Assembly (NCBI GenBank): GCA_033964015.1
Contig: CM066920.1
Coordinates: 10,135,912-10,199,911, forward strand
Direction: 5' to 3'
Length of the DNA: 64,000 bases
Origin: Scolanthus callimorphus
Taxonomy: Eukaryota; Cnidaria; Anthozoa; Actiniaria; Edwardsiidae
Part shown: piece by piece, positions 26,780 to 38,792 of the stretch
Numbering within the stretch: position 1 is the stretch's first letter
How the letters are laid out: the number at the start of each line of letters is the position of its first letter
The notes under the pieces: generated by a model
What the model was told of the DNA's origin: nothing
The model's input: the letters and a program-made list of their open reading frames with translations, nothing else
Databases searched by the model: none
Translations under genes and position numbers: made by a program

Positions 26780-29700
26780 TATTTTGACTAATCCAGGACA
26801 ATACTATAGTCCTGATATAGCCACAGACAAAGATTTAGGAATTTCAGTTGAAGAGATCAACTGAAATCTAAAATTTTCAGCACCTGAGTGCTTCGCCTTC
26901 CTTCGACCCTGTGTTAAAGTTTGTCTCCGAGGTTTGGGCGCCACGCGACCGCAAAGCCTGATGGGTTGCGCAATGTGTAAAAAATTCCGCCCACCCCACC
27001 CATATAAGTAAACAGTGTAGTAGAACTAAAAATAGCTACTCTCGGTCACGTAATGATGACTTCTGCTTCGTTTCTAAAAACAGGAATGGTGCTAAAACAC
27101 TTTCTGAAGAAAATGACTGTTTTGATCAAAACTATGTAAAGTTCTTGCTCGTGTTCTCTGTTCAGGGGGAAAAATGTCGTTCACGGTCACGAATCCTAAT
27201 TCAGCCTTTCTCGTTTCACGATTGCAAAATGGAAAATGGAAAATCACGCTCCACGAGTCGAGCGTCCTCGAAATCTCGTTTCACGAATTTTTTTTTACCA
27301 TTTCGCGTTCCTCGACCAACTAAAATGGGCAAATCTCGTTGCTCAAATCTAGACATCGTGTTCGAGAAAGTGAATTTTTGAGCATTCTTTCTTCTTCGTG
27401 ATTATTATAGAGAGAGAAAAACAGAGATTATCGGTTTCTATTTTACCCATTTCAGCCCCCGGGGTGGGGTGCTCGTAGCATCTTTTAGGTGTTTTAACCC
27501 TTTTAAAAATATCAAAGCCAGGAAGGTTTGCAATCTGCTATCTTTTAGGGTGCCCAATCCAGCATAGCAACTTTGTCCTTCAAATTAAGAAAAGTGCTCT
27601 TTGAATGGCTGTAAAACCTTTGTCAATTTTGTGTTTTTTTTTTTTTTTTTAATGATCTATTAGGGTTTATTCTGAATTGGCCGCACCCATTTTAGTATCT
27701 TTTAGGGGTTAACTGTTTTTCTCGACGAGGCCGCCCCGTCCGAAAAATATGGGAGTCCCCCCCTCCCCGGGAGCTTCATCCATCATCCAAAAGTTCAACA
27801 CACCCCCTAAATGAATTACTAGCTTTTATAAATCGTGTTCGCACCTTTGATATGTGAAACGACTTCCGAGTCATAATTCACGCAAAACCACTTCGCACCC
27901 TAAAGACCAAGCTCTATTATGATTTATTATGACCAAGCAATTAGAGCTTGATGTGACTAAACCAATAGACTGTTTGATATGGAAATATGCAGCTGGCATA
28001 GAAATACCGAAAATTATCAAGACCGTTGACTTATAGAAGATACCTTTGATGATTTTGGCAACTAACTTAGCTATACCGTGAGTAGCATGTGACTAAAGGA
28101 AGGGACGCGAAGGAAATCGGATCACGAAATTGGCGCCTACGTTAGCAGGACTCCAATGTATATGTATACTTGCATGTACTTGGCGCTCAAAAAGCTTTTT
28201 GGAGAAAATTATTTAAACTGTTTGGCGAAAATCCCTGAACATAGTTCATAGCTCTCATTATTATAGCTCCATCAAGGCTCCGAAACCGACACATTTATCA
28301 TTGAGATTTTTAGGAGATTAAATATTTGAACGTAATAGACTACCCCACTCCACACGAAAATGAAAATGAAAAATTAATACACATTACCGGATTTAAAATC
28401 CGGTTGATAGATCGGCTATATAATATTTTTTCTGGCTGACTCATAATTTCATAATGTATTGCTTACGGATTTCAACAGCTAGTAAATTAGAAAAGTGATA
28501 TTAAATACTGCAGTCCAAAATTTAGCTTTGTAACAGACGTTGTACATAGCACTGATTGCATTAAAAATAGTTTTTCCTTACCAAACGTGTATACACGGGA
28601 AGTGCAACATGACCGCATGAAAAATAAATCGAGAAACCACGACACTTCACATATATCTTTGATGTGAAACGATTTATATGCGTATTTAGGTAATTAGGTG
28701 TTCTAAACAAAAATAAACGTGGCGATGGTTAGCTATAAATGGGCGCCTGTAGATCAAATGAATTATTCCAGTTGTACTCACTATTGTTTTGTTTCAACTC
28801 TTGTTCTGAATCCTGAGTAGATTACTGGATCAGCAAAAAGTTATTTAGTGTTCAAAGTGTAAATTATTTCTGTTGACTTCTGCATGCCTGGATCAAGCCA
28901 ATAAGCTACCTGAATAAATCGCCCACAGAACTTTCTAGTAGGATTTCGGATTTCCCTTTTCTTTCCTCTCACGGAAATTAAAATCTTTAAATCAAACGCC
29001 AATCTACTGCTGTAATATGGCATGAATATACAATATGAGCAATCTCAAGTTCATCTCAAAGCCCAAACACGCCGCTTAAGATATTAGATATTCAAGCATT
29101 TTGCTGAGGGCTAGCGGACCAGTCGGCCAGTCGTGCTTAACAATTAATTGAATTTCAGTTTAGCCGTGATAACTTTGCATCCGAGAAGACCTTCTCTGCG
29201 AGCTAGCTACTTCAGAAGAACTTTTCTTCACTTTAAAAGAAGAAAATCAAGCAATAAAGACCTACCCCCTTCGGCTTCTCTGTCTTCACAATCTCCTCTC
29301 GCTCTCCAGGCTCTCCATTCGTTTGTTGCTGAAGCATTTTGCCTGAACGTCTACAAACCGTGGCCTGAATCTTGGGTTCAGCCGTTGCAAAGCTAAGCCC
29401 CAGAGAGTGACTCAGCTATCTGTGATTGAAACTATGCAAGAAAGCGAGGGTTTACGTATGTCCAGAGAGAAAACGGCCAACGTTCAGCTAATAGGAAATG
29501 ATGGTTTCATCCGTGACGTCAAAATCGGGGTGTGGAGACGCTGAAAATTTTTAACTCATTATAAATCGTGACCTCGTGAACTTTACTCAGCCGTAACAGT
29601 TTCTTATAAGAATACCCAGGACTTCTGTAGCTTTCATATTTGTTAAGGTTAGAAAAATGTAACGTTTTGAATGTTTGTGGACTTTGCGTGGAATTGACAA

Positions 29701-30029
29701 GTTTCCTATCGATTGATCTATCGGAATTTTTATTGCTCTGTGATAATGATCTTGCGCGTTGTTTTGATTGCAGTAATTCGATTTGCATAACCAGACAGTT
29801 GTATTCTAGGTGCTTAACTGTGATTGGCTGCCTCTCGAGTGGGCTCAACACGTTGCGTGACAAACATCGTGGGATACTGTTGGTTGTTTTGAATTTGTGT
29901 TAAGGTAGCTCCAGGGTATTTATTTTCAAGCAACCCCTACACTTCGGAGACAGCGCATTACTAGATATAACGCTCTTTTATTCGGAATAAGCAATGAATA
30001 CTGAAAAATGACAACGGCTTTATAATTGA
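26780..30029. other. Intergenic region upstream of testin
   Basis: Testin regulatory sequence should start here, but no TATA box is obvious. Around 27170-27360 the sequence repeats ctcgtttcacga / tctcgttgctc variants. Around 27480-27710 tatcttttaggg recurs three times. The minus ORF 29519-29863 (114 codons) has no recognised domain and no splice partner I can support. Confidence 0.5.
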
Positions 30030-30253
30030 TCACTTTTTAAGAGTAACCTCTGAAGTACCCTGATCAATAACTTGGACAATAACATCCGAAAGGCCTAAGC
30101 GATCATCTGAGTTAAAATGTCTGTAAATAAGATCGTCCCGAGCTCTTTTTTTCGGGATATTTTCCATTTTCCAAAGGGGAAAAAATGTAATAGTTTGACC
30201 GTGAATATCTTTAATTCCAGCCGGAGCCCACGTTCCAGGTAGAAACACCTCGC
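30030..30253 (-). CDS. Candidate orphan terminal exon, function unknown
   Basis: An open frame on the minus strand ends with TGA at 30030. If it starts at the AG near 30254 (ctatttgaag before TGTGCGAGG) it encodes about 74 residues with a balanced composition unlike nearby chance ORFs, including LPGTWAPAG, ITFFPLWKMENIPKKRARDD and SDVIVQVIDQG. I do not recognise the family. No upstream exon could be identified between the minisatellite that begins about 13 bp away and the end of the LDLa gene at 32275. It may be the 3' exon of a gene, an exon relic or a transposon fragment. Confidence 0.35.
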
Positions 30254-30266
30254 ACACTTCAAATAG

Positions 30267-31345
30267 CACAATTCTAATCGCGTGCATTATCAATTGCTCA
30301 CTCATACAATTCTATTTGCGCGCATTAACTTTTGTTCTCACATAACTCTATTCGCGCACATTATCAACTGGTCATTCACACGATTCTATTTGCGCGCATT
30401 ATCAATTGTTCACTCACACGATTCTATTTGCGCGCATTATCAATTGTTCACTCACACAATTCTAATCGCGCACATTATCAATTGTTCACTCACACAATTA
30501 TATTTGCGCGCATTATCAATTGTTCACTCACACAATTCTAATCGCGCGCATTATCAATTGTTCATCCACACAATTCTATTTGCACGCATTATCAATTGTT
30601 CACTCACACAATTCTAATCGCGCGCATTATCAATTGTTCATTCACACAATTCTAATTGCGCGCATAATCAATTGTTCACTCACACAATTCTAATTGCGCG
30701 CATAATCAATTGTTCACTCACAATTCTATTTGCGCGCATTATCAATTGTTCGCTCACACAATTCTAATCGCGCGCAGTATCAGTTGTTCACTCACACAAC
30801 TCTAATCGCGCGCATTATCAATTGTTCACTCACACAATTCTAATCGCGCGCATTATCAATTGTTCACTCACACAATTCTAATCGCGCGCATTATCAATTG
30901 TTCACTCACACAATTCTATTTGCGCGCATTATCAATTGTTACCATACACAATTCCATTTGCGCGCATTATCAATTATTCACTCACACAATTCTATTTGCG
31001 CACATTATCAATTGTTCACTTACACAATTCTAATCGCGCGCATTATCAATTGTTCATCCACACAATTCTAATCGCGCGCATAATCAATTGTTCACTCACA
31101 CAATTCTAATTGCGCGCATAATCAATTGTTCACTCACAATTCTATTTGCGCGCATTATCAATTGTTCACTCACACAATTCTAATCGCGCGCAGTATCAAT
31201 TGTTCACTCGCGCAATTCTATTTGCGCGCATTCAATTGTTCAGTCACACAATTCTAATCGCGCGCATTATCAATTATTCAGTCACAATTTTATTTGCGCG
31301 CAATTAATTGCTCAATCACAATTCTATTTGCGCACATTATCAACT
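30267..31345. repeat. 38-bp minisatellite, about 28 copies
   Basis: The unit reads approximately ttctaatcgcgcgcattatc plus aattgttcactcacacaa, 38 bp. Common variants are tatttg for taatcg and caattg/caactg. Some copies are shortened (for example near 30720, 31140 and 31230). Long ORFs across it are an effect of the repeat. The array abuts the acceptor side of the candidate exon at 30030-30253. Confidence 0.92.
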
Positions 31346-31501
31346 GTTTATTTTTTGTACTGTCTTCTTCAAAAATTAGTACGGAATAAATTTTATGCAT
31401 AATAGTTAAACTGCAAGAACAGAAAAGCAAAGCAAAATGCATCCTTTCTCGACGAGAACGTTCCACTTTACTAGCTAGGTCACATGGGATAAAAGCGTAT
31501 A

Positions 31502-31634
31502 CACCTAATTAAAAAGGTTGCTTTGGGAATTGGTCGTTGAAACCCATTGTTTGGTGGTCAATCAAGCAAATAATCGCATTGTATTCCGCGCTTCAACGAC
31601 CAAAGCCAAAAGCAACTTTTATTGAATTAGGTGA
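31502..31634. mobile_element. Short hairpin MITE
   Basis: Inverted ends cacctaattaaaaaggttgc / gcaacttttattgaattagg, about 133 bp, with an inner inverted pair ttggtcgttgaa / ttcaacgacca. Non-coding. Confidence 0.65.
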
Positions 31635-31794
31635 ATGATAGAAATATGCTTCCAGCCACTCCATTTTCTGCACTGTATTCTCGAGAAAGCTTGAGAAAAA
31701 CTCGGTTTTTATGTCTAATAAAATTTCAGGAGCTAGGGCAGTGAAACAAAGTAAGTACCTTTTTCTATATTAGCGTCCCACTTAATAGCCTATA

Positions 31795-31963
31795 GGGTAA
31801 TAGCCTGCTAGCAGGCGTTGGTTGGCTGTTTTTAGGTCGTTTTACGGCGAGCGAGAATCCCGATGCGCGCGCCATCTTGGACGGGTCGCCCCAGATCGAA
31901 TTTTGATCCGTCCAAGAACGACCTAAAAACAGCCAACCAACGACTGCTAGCAGGCTATTACCC
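31795..31963. mobile_element. Hairpin MITE with YY1-like core
   Basis: Inverted arms of about 50 bp (gggtaatagcctgctagcag; inner ttggctgtttttaggtcgtt and its complement). The centre includes gcgcgccatcttggac, a strong YY1-type match. About 169 bp, non-coding. Confidence 0.7.
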
Positions 31964-32080
31964 AGAAAAACGAGAGAAGAACGACTCAACCTCGAGTACT
32001 TTTAGAAACAAATTTATAAAAAAAGAGTGCGTTCGCGAGAACAGCCAGTAAGTAGATCTTAGCTTCTCCGACTTCATGTT

Positions 32081-32086
32081 TTTATT
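32081..32086 (-). terminator. Candidate poly(A) signal of the LDLa gene
   Basis: Minus-strand AATAAA (plus tttatt) about 190 bp after the LDLa gene stop codon; the only canonical hexamer I saw at a normal 3'UTR distance. Confidence 0.45.
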
Positions 32087-32274
32087 AAATTCTATCTTGG
32101 ATATACATTTCTGTGCATCCTGTATTCTATTGACAACTGAAGTATGCTCGTATATTCACGACTCCTAATAAAATGTTCAAAAGACATAATAATGTTTTAC
32201 ATTATTCCGAACAGAGAAACACATTGGATACGAATAATACAAAATCATAAGTGTTATCATGTTATTTTGATGTT

Positions 32275-35200
32275 CTAGGTTTTTTTCTTCTTTTCGAGCT
32301 CAGGTTCCTTGTCGGATTCTTCCTTGTCAACCGCTTCCTTGTCTTTCTTAGCGTCAGCTGCATCCAACGAAAGGTCTTTGTTCTCAGAACTGTCGTTGCT
32401 ACAAGTAAAAGAGAAGGGATTTACTTAGTCTCTGTAATGATTTCTTGGGACCTCCCATAGACTCCCTTTCACTCAAGGATTTTTTAATCTACCAGAGTCC
32501 TGAAAAACTATTTTTTAAAACTACCCTTCAAAAATATTGCAGTTTATCCTGCACTTGAAAACGAGTTCGACTGAAATGTTAAGACTTTTTAGACGAATTT
32601 GTAGAAGCTAAGCACGACGTCCGGTCGGCAAATCTAGGGCAAATTTTTGAGTGGACGAGCTATTAACACGGATAATATTAAGGGCCGCGGTAACGCCGTA
32701 ACGGGTCAAATTTCCGTACACTTGAGACATTTCTAGCGTAGCTGCAGTGTAAAATATTCGTTCTGTTTCGTAAGTAAAGCGGTCCAAAATTCGTCCGCTC
32801 TCGGCAGTGTGTTAAAAATCGTTTAACAAGGTTTTGAAGCATCAAATAAAATCTGCGGAATGATAGCCCTGGAGCGCGCGGTGCTAATAAAAAGGCGGGA
32901 AAATACACATGACCGTGACCATGTAGTCATGGTAACCTTGTCATCCCACACACCTTTTGTCCTTTTTCACTTCAGGCTCGTCTAGTAGGCTGGCGTCTTG
33001 TTTTGCTGATGGATCTCTCTTTCCATATCCAGGACTATTGTGGCAGCCGGTCTCGTCCGAATTGTCCCAACAGTTGTTACCTCCGCGGCACACCAAATGA
33101 GAGCCGATGCATCTGTATAAACAAGCATAAATTTCAGGTACGTCCCTCTTTTTTTCACTTGCACTTTCTTTATCAGTGTAGCGGTCCGCGGAGTCACGCA
33201 ACGGTTGCAAAGCAAGGAGACTACCATAAAGGCCTACGGCAAACGTCGGCAGAAGTCGGCAAAAGTCTAATGAAGCGCATCCTTTTAGCCTGTAACACTG
33301 TAACAAACATAGTCGCTCTCTACTGCTAAAGGTACCAGAAATACACGGACAGTTATTTTTTAAAGCCGGAGGGGGGGGGGGCACTCTACTGATTTTTGGA
33401 TAGGGGTGTGCCGGCCGCCGAGGTCTCCAAAACCTGACCCTACCAGAGACCAAAAATCCTCGTTTTTTATACCCTACCATAGACGTAGACCTACAGTTAA
33501 AATTGATGTATACCCTACCGCAGAACTAAAGTTAGTCACTAGGTGGTCCAGTTGGTCGCAATCAAAGCGGAGTTTTGTTAATTAATATACTGACTTTATA
33601 CTGTATGTAGCAATACTTTGATCGAAATTTGTTTGTAGGGTAGCATAATGAAATACATACCCTATCAGAGACCAAACAAGCGAAAAACGATAGTTTTAGT
33701 TTTTAGTTAGTTTTTAATTATTCATCTCTTCAAAAAAGAAAAATATTTTACAATAAATACTGATTATTATACATTATTATTTTTATTTTTGTATTTTTGA
33801 AGAGATAGGGCACTCTATAGCAAGCTAGTTATGTGCCCTATATATAGAAAATTGATAGGTTATTTAGAAAAAGAGTAAAGAGAAAAGAAAGGTTCGATTG
33901 GCAGTAAAACATTTTTTGGCAGATAAAACTATGAGAATATTCAATATTGAGATAGATAGGAGATTTGTAGGCATTTCTTAAATAGTTTTTTGGAAGGTTT
34001 GTTTCGAATGTTGGAGGGGATATCATTCCAGAAATAGGTACCAATACCAGTAGGGCAGAATTTTCTAATGTTAGTACGATAAGCCGGGATTGAAAGTTGT
34101 TCGTTTGATGCATTTCTTGTAGAGTATTGATGTTGTTCAGATACAAAGGAAATATTTAAGCTGTTGATTTTGTCGTCATTCAAATGCTCATAAAACTCAA
34201 CAGATCACATAACTCATTAAAGCGTTTATCTAAACTTCGTGCGTTTAAATGAAGCGCGGCAAATTGAGGCTTCACAATAGTAGACAATTCATTCAACTCA
34301 TCAAGCGTGAAAATGCCATGGTCAATGTACGATTTGAAATTCAAATCCGGATCATTTTGCGAGAAATCACAATTCATTACCATATCTAAATTCTACACAT
34401 GTTCTAGTAGAATATAAATCAAACAATATATACTGAATTTGAACTTGGTTCTTGCTTAATTAAAGACTCACTGACCAGGCTGCATTTTGGACTTGATTCT
34501 TGCTTACTGTGGCTCATGTTTGTTTCACACCGTCTATATATAAACTACCTCTGTAAAATCTTGGTTTTTGACCCCTTTCATATGCTTCCTTCATGGCATC
34601 TTTATACTGCTTCTTTTTTTGTCTATCCTCCCAGATAAGATCCTCGGAAAGCCAGACCCCGTTCTTTAAATTCCCGCGCTTCAGGAGAATGCGGTGGCGC
34701 TCCGGCCTGTAGAGGAACTTTACGATTATTGGTCTGGATTTACCATCCTCACGATGACCTCCAACTCTGTGCGCGTTCTCTAACTCTGGTCGGTATCCCA
34801 TATCAGACTGGAATATATCCAGCAGCTTATCTATACAATCTTCTCCGACGGTCTCAGGGATGTTGTAGAAACGTAGGTTGTACTCTCGCGAGTATCGTTC
34901 CTGACTGAGAAGTCGCTCGTACATTTGAGAAATCTTTGTATCGTGGTCTTCATTCACTGTAGTTTCCAACTTGTCTATTTTGGTACAGGCAGCGTGAACG
35001 TCCCCTTCAACAATTTCCAGCCTATGGCTCTGTTTCTCTATGACCTTTGCGTTTTCCTCAACGTTAGTTTTCAGAGTCGAAAGCTCCTTGTTGATTAACT
35101 CTTGTCCCGTTTTCACTGTCGCCATGTCCTCACAGAGAGAACGAAGGCTCTCCCTTACGAAATCCTCAAAATCTTGCTCGTCTTTCTTTTCTTCTGCCTT

Positions 35201-38200
35201 CTTTCCTTTTCTAGTTCCAGTAGCCATTGTACCTTCTTTTTCCTCTTTCAACTCACTACGAATTTAGTTATATTTCAAGTTAATTTCTCTCCGAAGAGAG
35301 AGAGTAAAAAAACGTGGCCGTCTAGCTCGACAACCGCTGAACCGTCTGATACCCTACCGCGCGCAGATCTCAGGAGCCCAAAAACCCAGGAGCCCCAAAA
35401 TAGGGCGGCACCCTGTAATTATGGTGAATAATAAATGTCATCAGTAGTCTGGATGGGGTACTGACCACTGATGAAAGCCTTAGAATTTAACTGACAAATC
35501 ACTACTTATTTAACTGAACACAACAAAGTTCTTACTGAATACTACCAGTCAAATGCAACAATTACTACAATTCTATCCTAGCAATATTATGAACAAACTC
35601 TTACTGACAACTGACAAAGCCCTCAAAATTACTGAGAACTGAGGATAGGGAGTCCCTATACAGAGCCTGTTCATTGCTAAAGCATGGATTTTTGGTAATA
35701 TTCGAATTGTTATGCAATATTGGATGTAGTTGTTACATTAATCCATTTGGAGATCGAATAATTTCAGGCTTGTTCAGAAAAATCTCATTGAACCAGTGAG
35801 TAAAATCAGGGATATTCAGACCCCGTCCACACTACACCGTTTTCAAACGAAAACGGTACTTTTTGCTCCGTTTTCAAAACGATTTGCGTCCACACGTTTT
35901 CGTATTGTTTTCGCCCTTTTCGGTGATCGTTTTCGGCGTTGTAGTGTGGACGATAGCTATCCGGAGCAAAAAGTATCCGTTTTCGTTTGAAAACGGTGTA
36001 GTATGGACGAGGTCTCAAATTCTGTTTGCATTTTCTAAAAGGTTTAGAAAAGATTTAGATGTTACTCTCATCAACTGCAGTAACTCCAAAAACAAATTCC
36101 CATTAAAACCTGTAAAAATGGATCCAATGAGTATACGTGCAACCACAGGAAAACATTTATCATCAAGTTCAATCGTCTGCCATAATTTCCAATGGCAATG
36201 TAAGAACTTCGAAATTCCTTTCAGTATTTGGCGTTTTGAAATGGTTTCTTTTCACAGTCCCGAACTAAGTGTATTCCTTAATTATTTTCTTTGAAATTCG
36301 TACCTGTCATTGTCACAGCGATAGGACCTTGAGCCACACCATCCTCCATTAGCTCTACCGCAGGCCACTTCGTCTGAGCCGTCTCCACAGTCGTTATCTT
36401 TGTCGCAGAGTTTTATCATTTAGAGTTTTATATATGTACATACAATCAAATTTATAGTTATTAGTTTTATTATTATCAATGTATTATTAGTAGTATTATT
36501 GTAAACTAGCGTAATTCAACCCTAATGGTTGCAATGCTTTTAAATAAACCTATCTATCTATCTATCTATCGCACACCCAGCCCTTACTGATGCATTTACC
36601 ATTACGGCAACGGAATTGAGTAGAACTGCGAAAATACGGATCGAGAAACTTAGTTTATTATAACGTCTGTGGTTATATCCCGACGTTAAAAGGAAACAAT
36701 AAAAAAGCGAAAATAAGGCAGGGCATTAAAAAACGTAATGACAAAAAAAATAACTTAAAGCTTATTTGAGCGCGATCTTAAAAGTCGTCCGGCAAGCGGA
36801 CACACCATGTGCTGCCACCAAATGGTTTCACCGTCATTTTATTTCAGTCCACAATCATGGTCATCATTTAGAGCGAATTTCGAGCTGCTGAAGATTTCCC
36901 CATTAACCCAATACACCAATCACAAGAGCCCAAAACCATTCAGACCATTATCGCTCATTGAACAGGCTGGTTTCTTTCAGCCAATCCAAGTAAAATCAGT
37001 ATCACGTGCTGGGTTCGTGATCACTAAGTACACAGCTGCGTTGATACGTTTAGTAAACTTTGATTGGCTGATAGAAATGATATATAGAAATGATAGCTCG
37101 CATCCTTGGATGGGGTTCGTTTTCTAAATTTTTCAGGAAAAAAAAACCTGTATAAACCAAATTTATAGCATTTTGTTGTGTTTCCTACCTGTTTCGTGAC
37201 CAAAAACCTGATTTCTCTGGCCCCAAGGGGGTTCGTTCGAACCCTCCCCCTCCCCCCCCCCCTCTCCCCTTCCCCCTTCCTCCTACGGGCCTGATGGAAC
37301 AACGTAAGTAAACGCCACAAAGAGAATAATACATGGGCGCGCGGAGATATGGAATTTATCTTGAGTGTTCACATTTTGATATCGAACGATTGAGAGCAGC
37401 GAACGAGTGAGATATCAAAGTGAACACGAGAAGATAAATTCCTCCAAGCGTCCATGTAAAATTCTGTTTATATAAACAAGAAACACTGCCATACTCCAGG
37501 GAAGCGCCTTTCTTTGGCCATGGGAGAAGTCATCTGCTTGGCTGTTTTCACATGTATAAAAACATCGTATTTTCACATGTGAAAATATACAGTTTTTCTC
37601 AATGGCAGATCCCTGTAAAACACTGAGTTTTATATTTAAGCAATAAAAGTACTTTCCGCGTGCTCTCTGCTTTCTTACAAACACGAGGGGGATGTTGGGA
37701 GAACTGGAGTGTCTTTCAAGTTTTATCAGTTCGACCAACATTCTCCGAGTGTTTGTAAGAAACCAGAGAGCACGCAAGCGTGACAATCGTGTTTCTCAGG
37801 TCTCTTACAAACACGCTTTTTAACCAATCAGAATGCGCACATTCACAATACAACATAGGTGTTATTTTCTAAAATAAAGATATTATCGACGATCTGAAAC
37901 AAGCTCTATCGTACCTGCAAGCTCCACAGCCAACTTCGTCGCTGCCATCGCGACAATCATTCCAACCATCGCACCTCCAGTTGCGATGAATACAGTTGGC
38001 GTTCCTACAACGGAATTGAGTACAGGGATTGCATTTGAGGGTACGGATCACGCCGTAGACTCTGGCACAGATATAGTTTCTGTGGTCAAAGATCTGGTTT
38101 TGGCAGCAGCCGTAGTGCAGGCCGGCTGGAACACTGAAGTGGTTTGAGCCACAGCCGAATTGGAAGCAACGTTGTCTGTTCGAATAACAGCGGGGCGAGT

Positions 38201-38264
38201 AAGAGTAGGCTTGGATTTGTACGACAGCAAAGGCCACGACCAACAAGCACAGAATGTTCTTCAT
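32275..38264 (-). CDS. Secreted LDL-receptor class A repeat protein, exon 2 interrupted
   Basis: Coding exons on the minus strand: 37915-38264, 36304-36625 (contains an insertion), 32954-33112 and 32275-32398, all joined in phase 2. The ATG at 38264 starts a signal peptide ([19 protein letters not shown]). A cysteine-rich segment follows (about residues 26-80), then LDLa repeat 1 ([27 protein letters not shown]). LDLa 2 is split in exon 2 by a 166-bp insertion; its halves are [13 protein letters not shown] and [15 protein letters not shown]. LDLa 3 spans exons 2-3 ([17 protein letters not shown]). The tail is hydrophilic and charged (EKKKKT then TAG). LDLa modules bind calcium and ligands, so an extracellular binding role is inferred; no membrane segment or catalytic domain is seen. 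Read literally, the insertion brings a TAG stop two codons in. Without it exon 2 would be 156 nt, a multiple of three, and skipping exon 2 also keeps frame. Not assigned to a named family. Confidence 0.8.
33360..33700. repeat. TACCCTACC-type repeat, left part, split by a LINE
   Basis: A run of 11 G is followed by several ccctacc-agagacc / ccctaccatagacgt / ccctaccgcag segments. Related sequence (gataccctaccgcg ... agggcggcaccctg) reappears at about 35345-35425 on the far side of the LINE, suggesting that the LINE landed in this repeat. Confidence 0.45.
33720..35300 (-). mobile_element. LINE with intact ORF1 and internally deleted ORF2
   Basis: The minus frame 34514-35251 encodes 245 aa of L1-type ORF1 protein: a basic N-terminus, a coiled coil at about residues 40-110, an RRM-like segment ([19 protein letters not shown]) and a basic C-terminal region ([20 protein letters not shown]). 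ORF1 proteins chaperone the retrotransposon RNA. Downstream, 34180-34383 starts like ORF2, reaching the first endonuclease strand ([19 protein letters not shown]). The next frame (33941-34183) is already the C-terminal tail of a reverse transcriptase ([11 protein letters not shown] ... [14 protein letters not shown]). Nearly all of the endonuclease and the polymerase are missing. It could move only with enzymes from another element. It lies in the intron between LDLa exons 36304-36625 and 32954-33112, on the same strand. Confidence 0.8.
35818..36015. mobile_element. MITE with GTCCACACTAC-type ends
   Basis: Inverted ends agaccccgtccacactacac / gtgtagtatggacgaggtct continue into cgttttcaaacgaaaacgg repeats. 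About 198 bp. ORFs through it on both strands mirror each other because of the inverted repeats. Confidence 0.75.
36408..36573 (+). mobile_element. LINE/SINE 3'-end insertion inside an LDLa coding exon
   Basis: The 166-bp stretch ends in cttttaaataaacc followed by a (ctat)5-type tail and is flanked by TCGCA on both sides (36403-36407 and 36569-36573). Removing one TCGCA and the insert restores an uninterrupted LDLa repeat frame across the junction. A microsatellite tail and a short target duplication are hallmarks of 5'-truncated non-LTR retrotransposition. It is antisense to the host gene and adds an in-frame TAG through its GATA repeats. Confidence 0.8.
37331..37457. repeat. Imperfect palindrome in LDLa intron
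   Basis: Left acatgggcgc...ggaatttatctt...gtgttcac pairs with right gtgaacac...aagataaattcc...gcgtccatgt. Probably a foldback element. Confidence 0.55.
37630..37866 (-). mobile_element. Hairpin MITE, TTTTATTGCTT-terminal family, copy 2
   Basis: Reverse-complement copy of 15165-15448, with the same hairpin (gcaataaaagtactttccgc) and the aaccaatcagaatgcgcac CCAAT end. It ends about 48 bp downstream of the donor of LDLa exon 1 (37915). Confidence 0.7.
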
Positions 38265-38686
38265 AATGAGCTACGAGAGAAAAGAACGAGGAATAAATGT
38301 CACAATTACAGATTTAACGTGGCAGTTTTGTGGGAAGGACAATACCGAGTTGCTCGTGAGTAGCGCCCAGGCCCCGTATACTGCCGAAACATTTTTTTGG
38401 ATGCCGCGAAAACGAAACAAATAACACAAGCAAATAAAGTATTACATAATGTTATTGAAAGTTGTTTTCTGAAATCTTCAAATGAGCAAAAACCATCCAA
38501 CACTGAGGAAACGAATCAACTGAGCATCTACTAGAAAAGAATGCAGATAGTAAGCTAGTTTTTGTTCAACCAATCTCAACAGCTTCAAAGTATCCTTGTG
38601 ATAGAAAAATGGGAAGAATGTTTCAAACCGGACAGGTTGAATAAGGAGAAAGAGGAAAACTAAAGGCAAGAATTGCGAAGCTTTAC

Positions 38687-38757
38687 CTTTTGCAAGAGAT
38701 CCGCAGTTTCGCTTTGTACTTATCGTTCAGTCTACAGCTGAGATGTGTTCCCAGTGG
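38687..38757 (-). other. 5'UTR exon of the LDLa gene (inferred)
   Basis: A donor (caaaag|gtaaagc) at 38687 and an acceptor (tctctcgtag) at 38271 bracket a 416-bp intron, leaving six untranslated bases before the ATG at 38264. The upstream end is set only by distance from the TATA box. Confidence 0.55.
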
Positions 38758-38783
38758 AATGATTCAAAATGCATTCTGAAGCT

Positions 38784-38792
38784 CTATTTATA
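38784..38792 (-). promoter_or_regulatory. TATA box of the LDLa gene
   Basis: tataaatag on the minus strand, about 30 bp upstream of the inferred start region and about 100 bp upstream of a good splice donor. Spacing suits a TATA-driven, probably tissue-restricted secreted-protein gene. Confidence 0.6.

Noticed and set aside
30282..30617. Plus-strand ORF of 111 codons with repeating HYQL-type peptide
   Set aside because: It is the 38-bp minisatellite read in frame; the peptide changes frame-dependently and has no start context or domain.
30267..31345. Possible CRISPR-like array
   Set aside because: Units are contiguous without unique spacers and the host is an animal; it is a minisatellite. 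The same holds for 45458-45838.
35806..36294. Overlapping ORFs on both strands around 35.8-36.3 kb
   Set aside because: Mostly the inverted arms of the MITE at 35818-36015; the remainder has no recognised domain.
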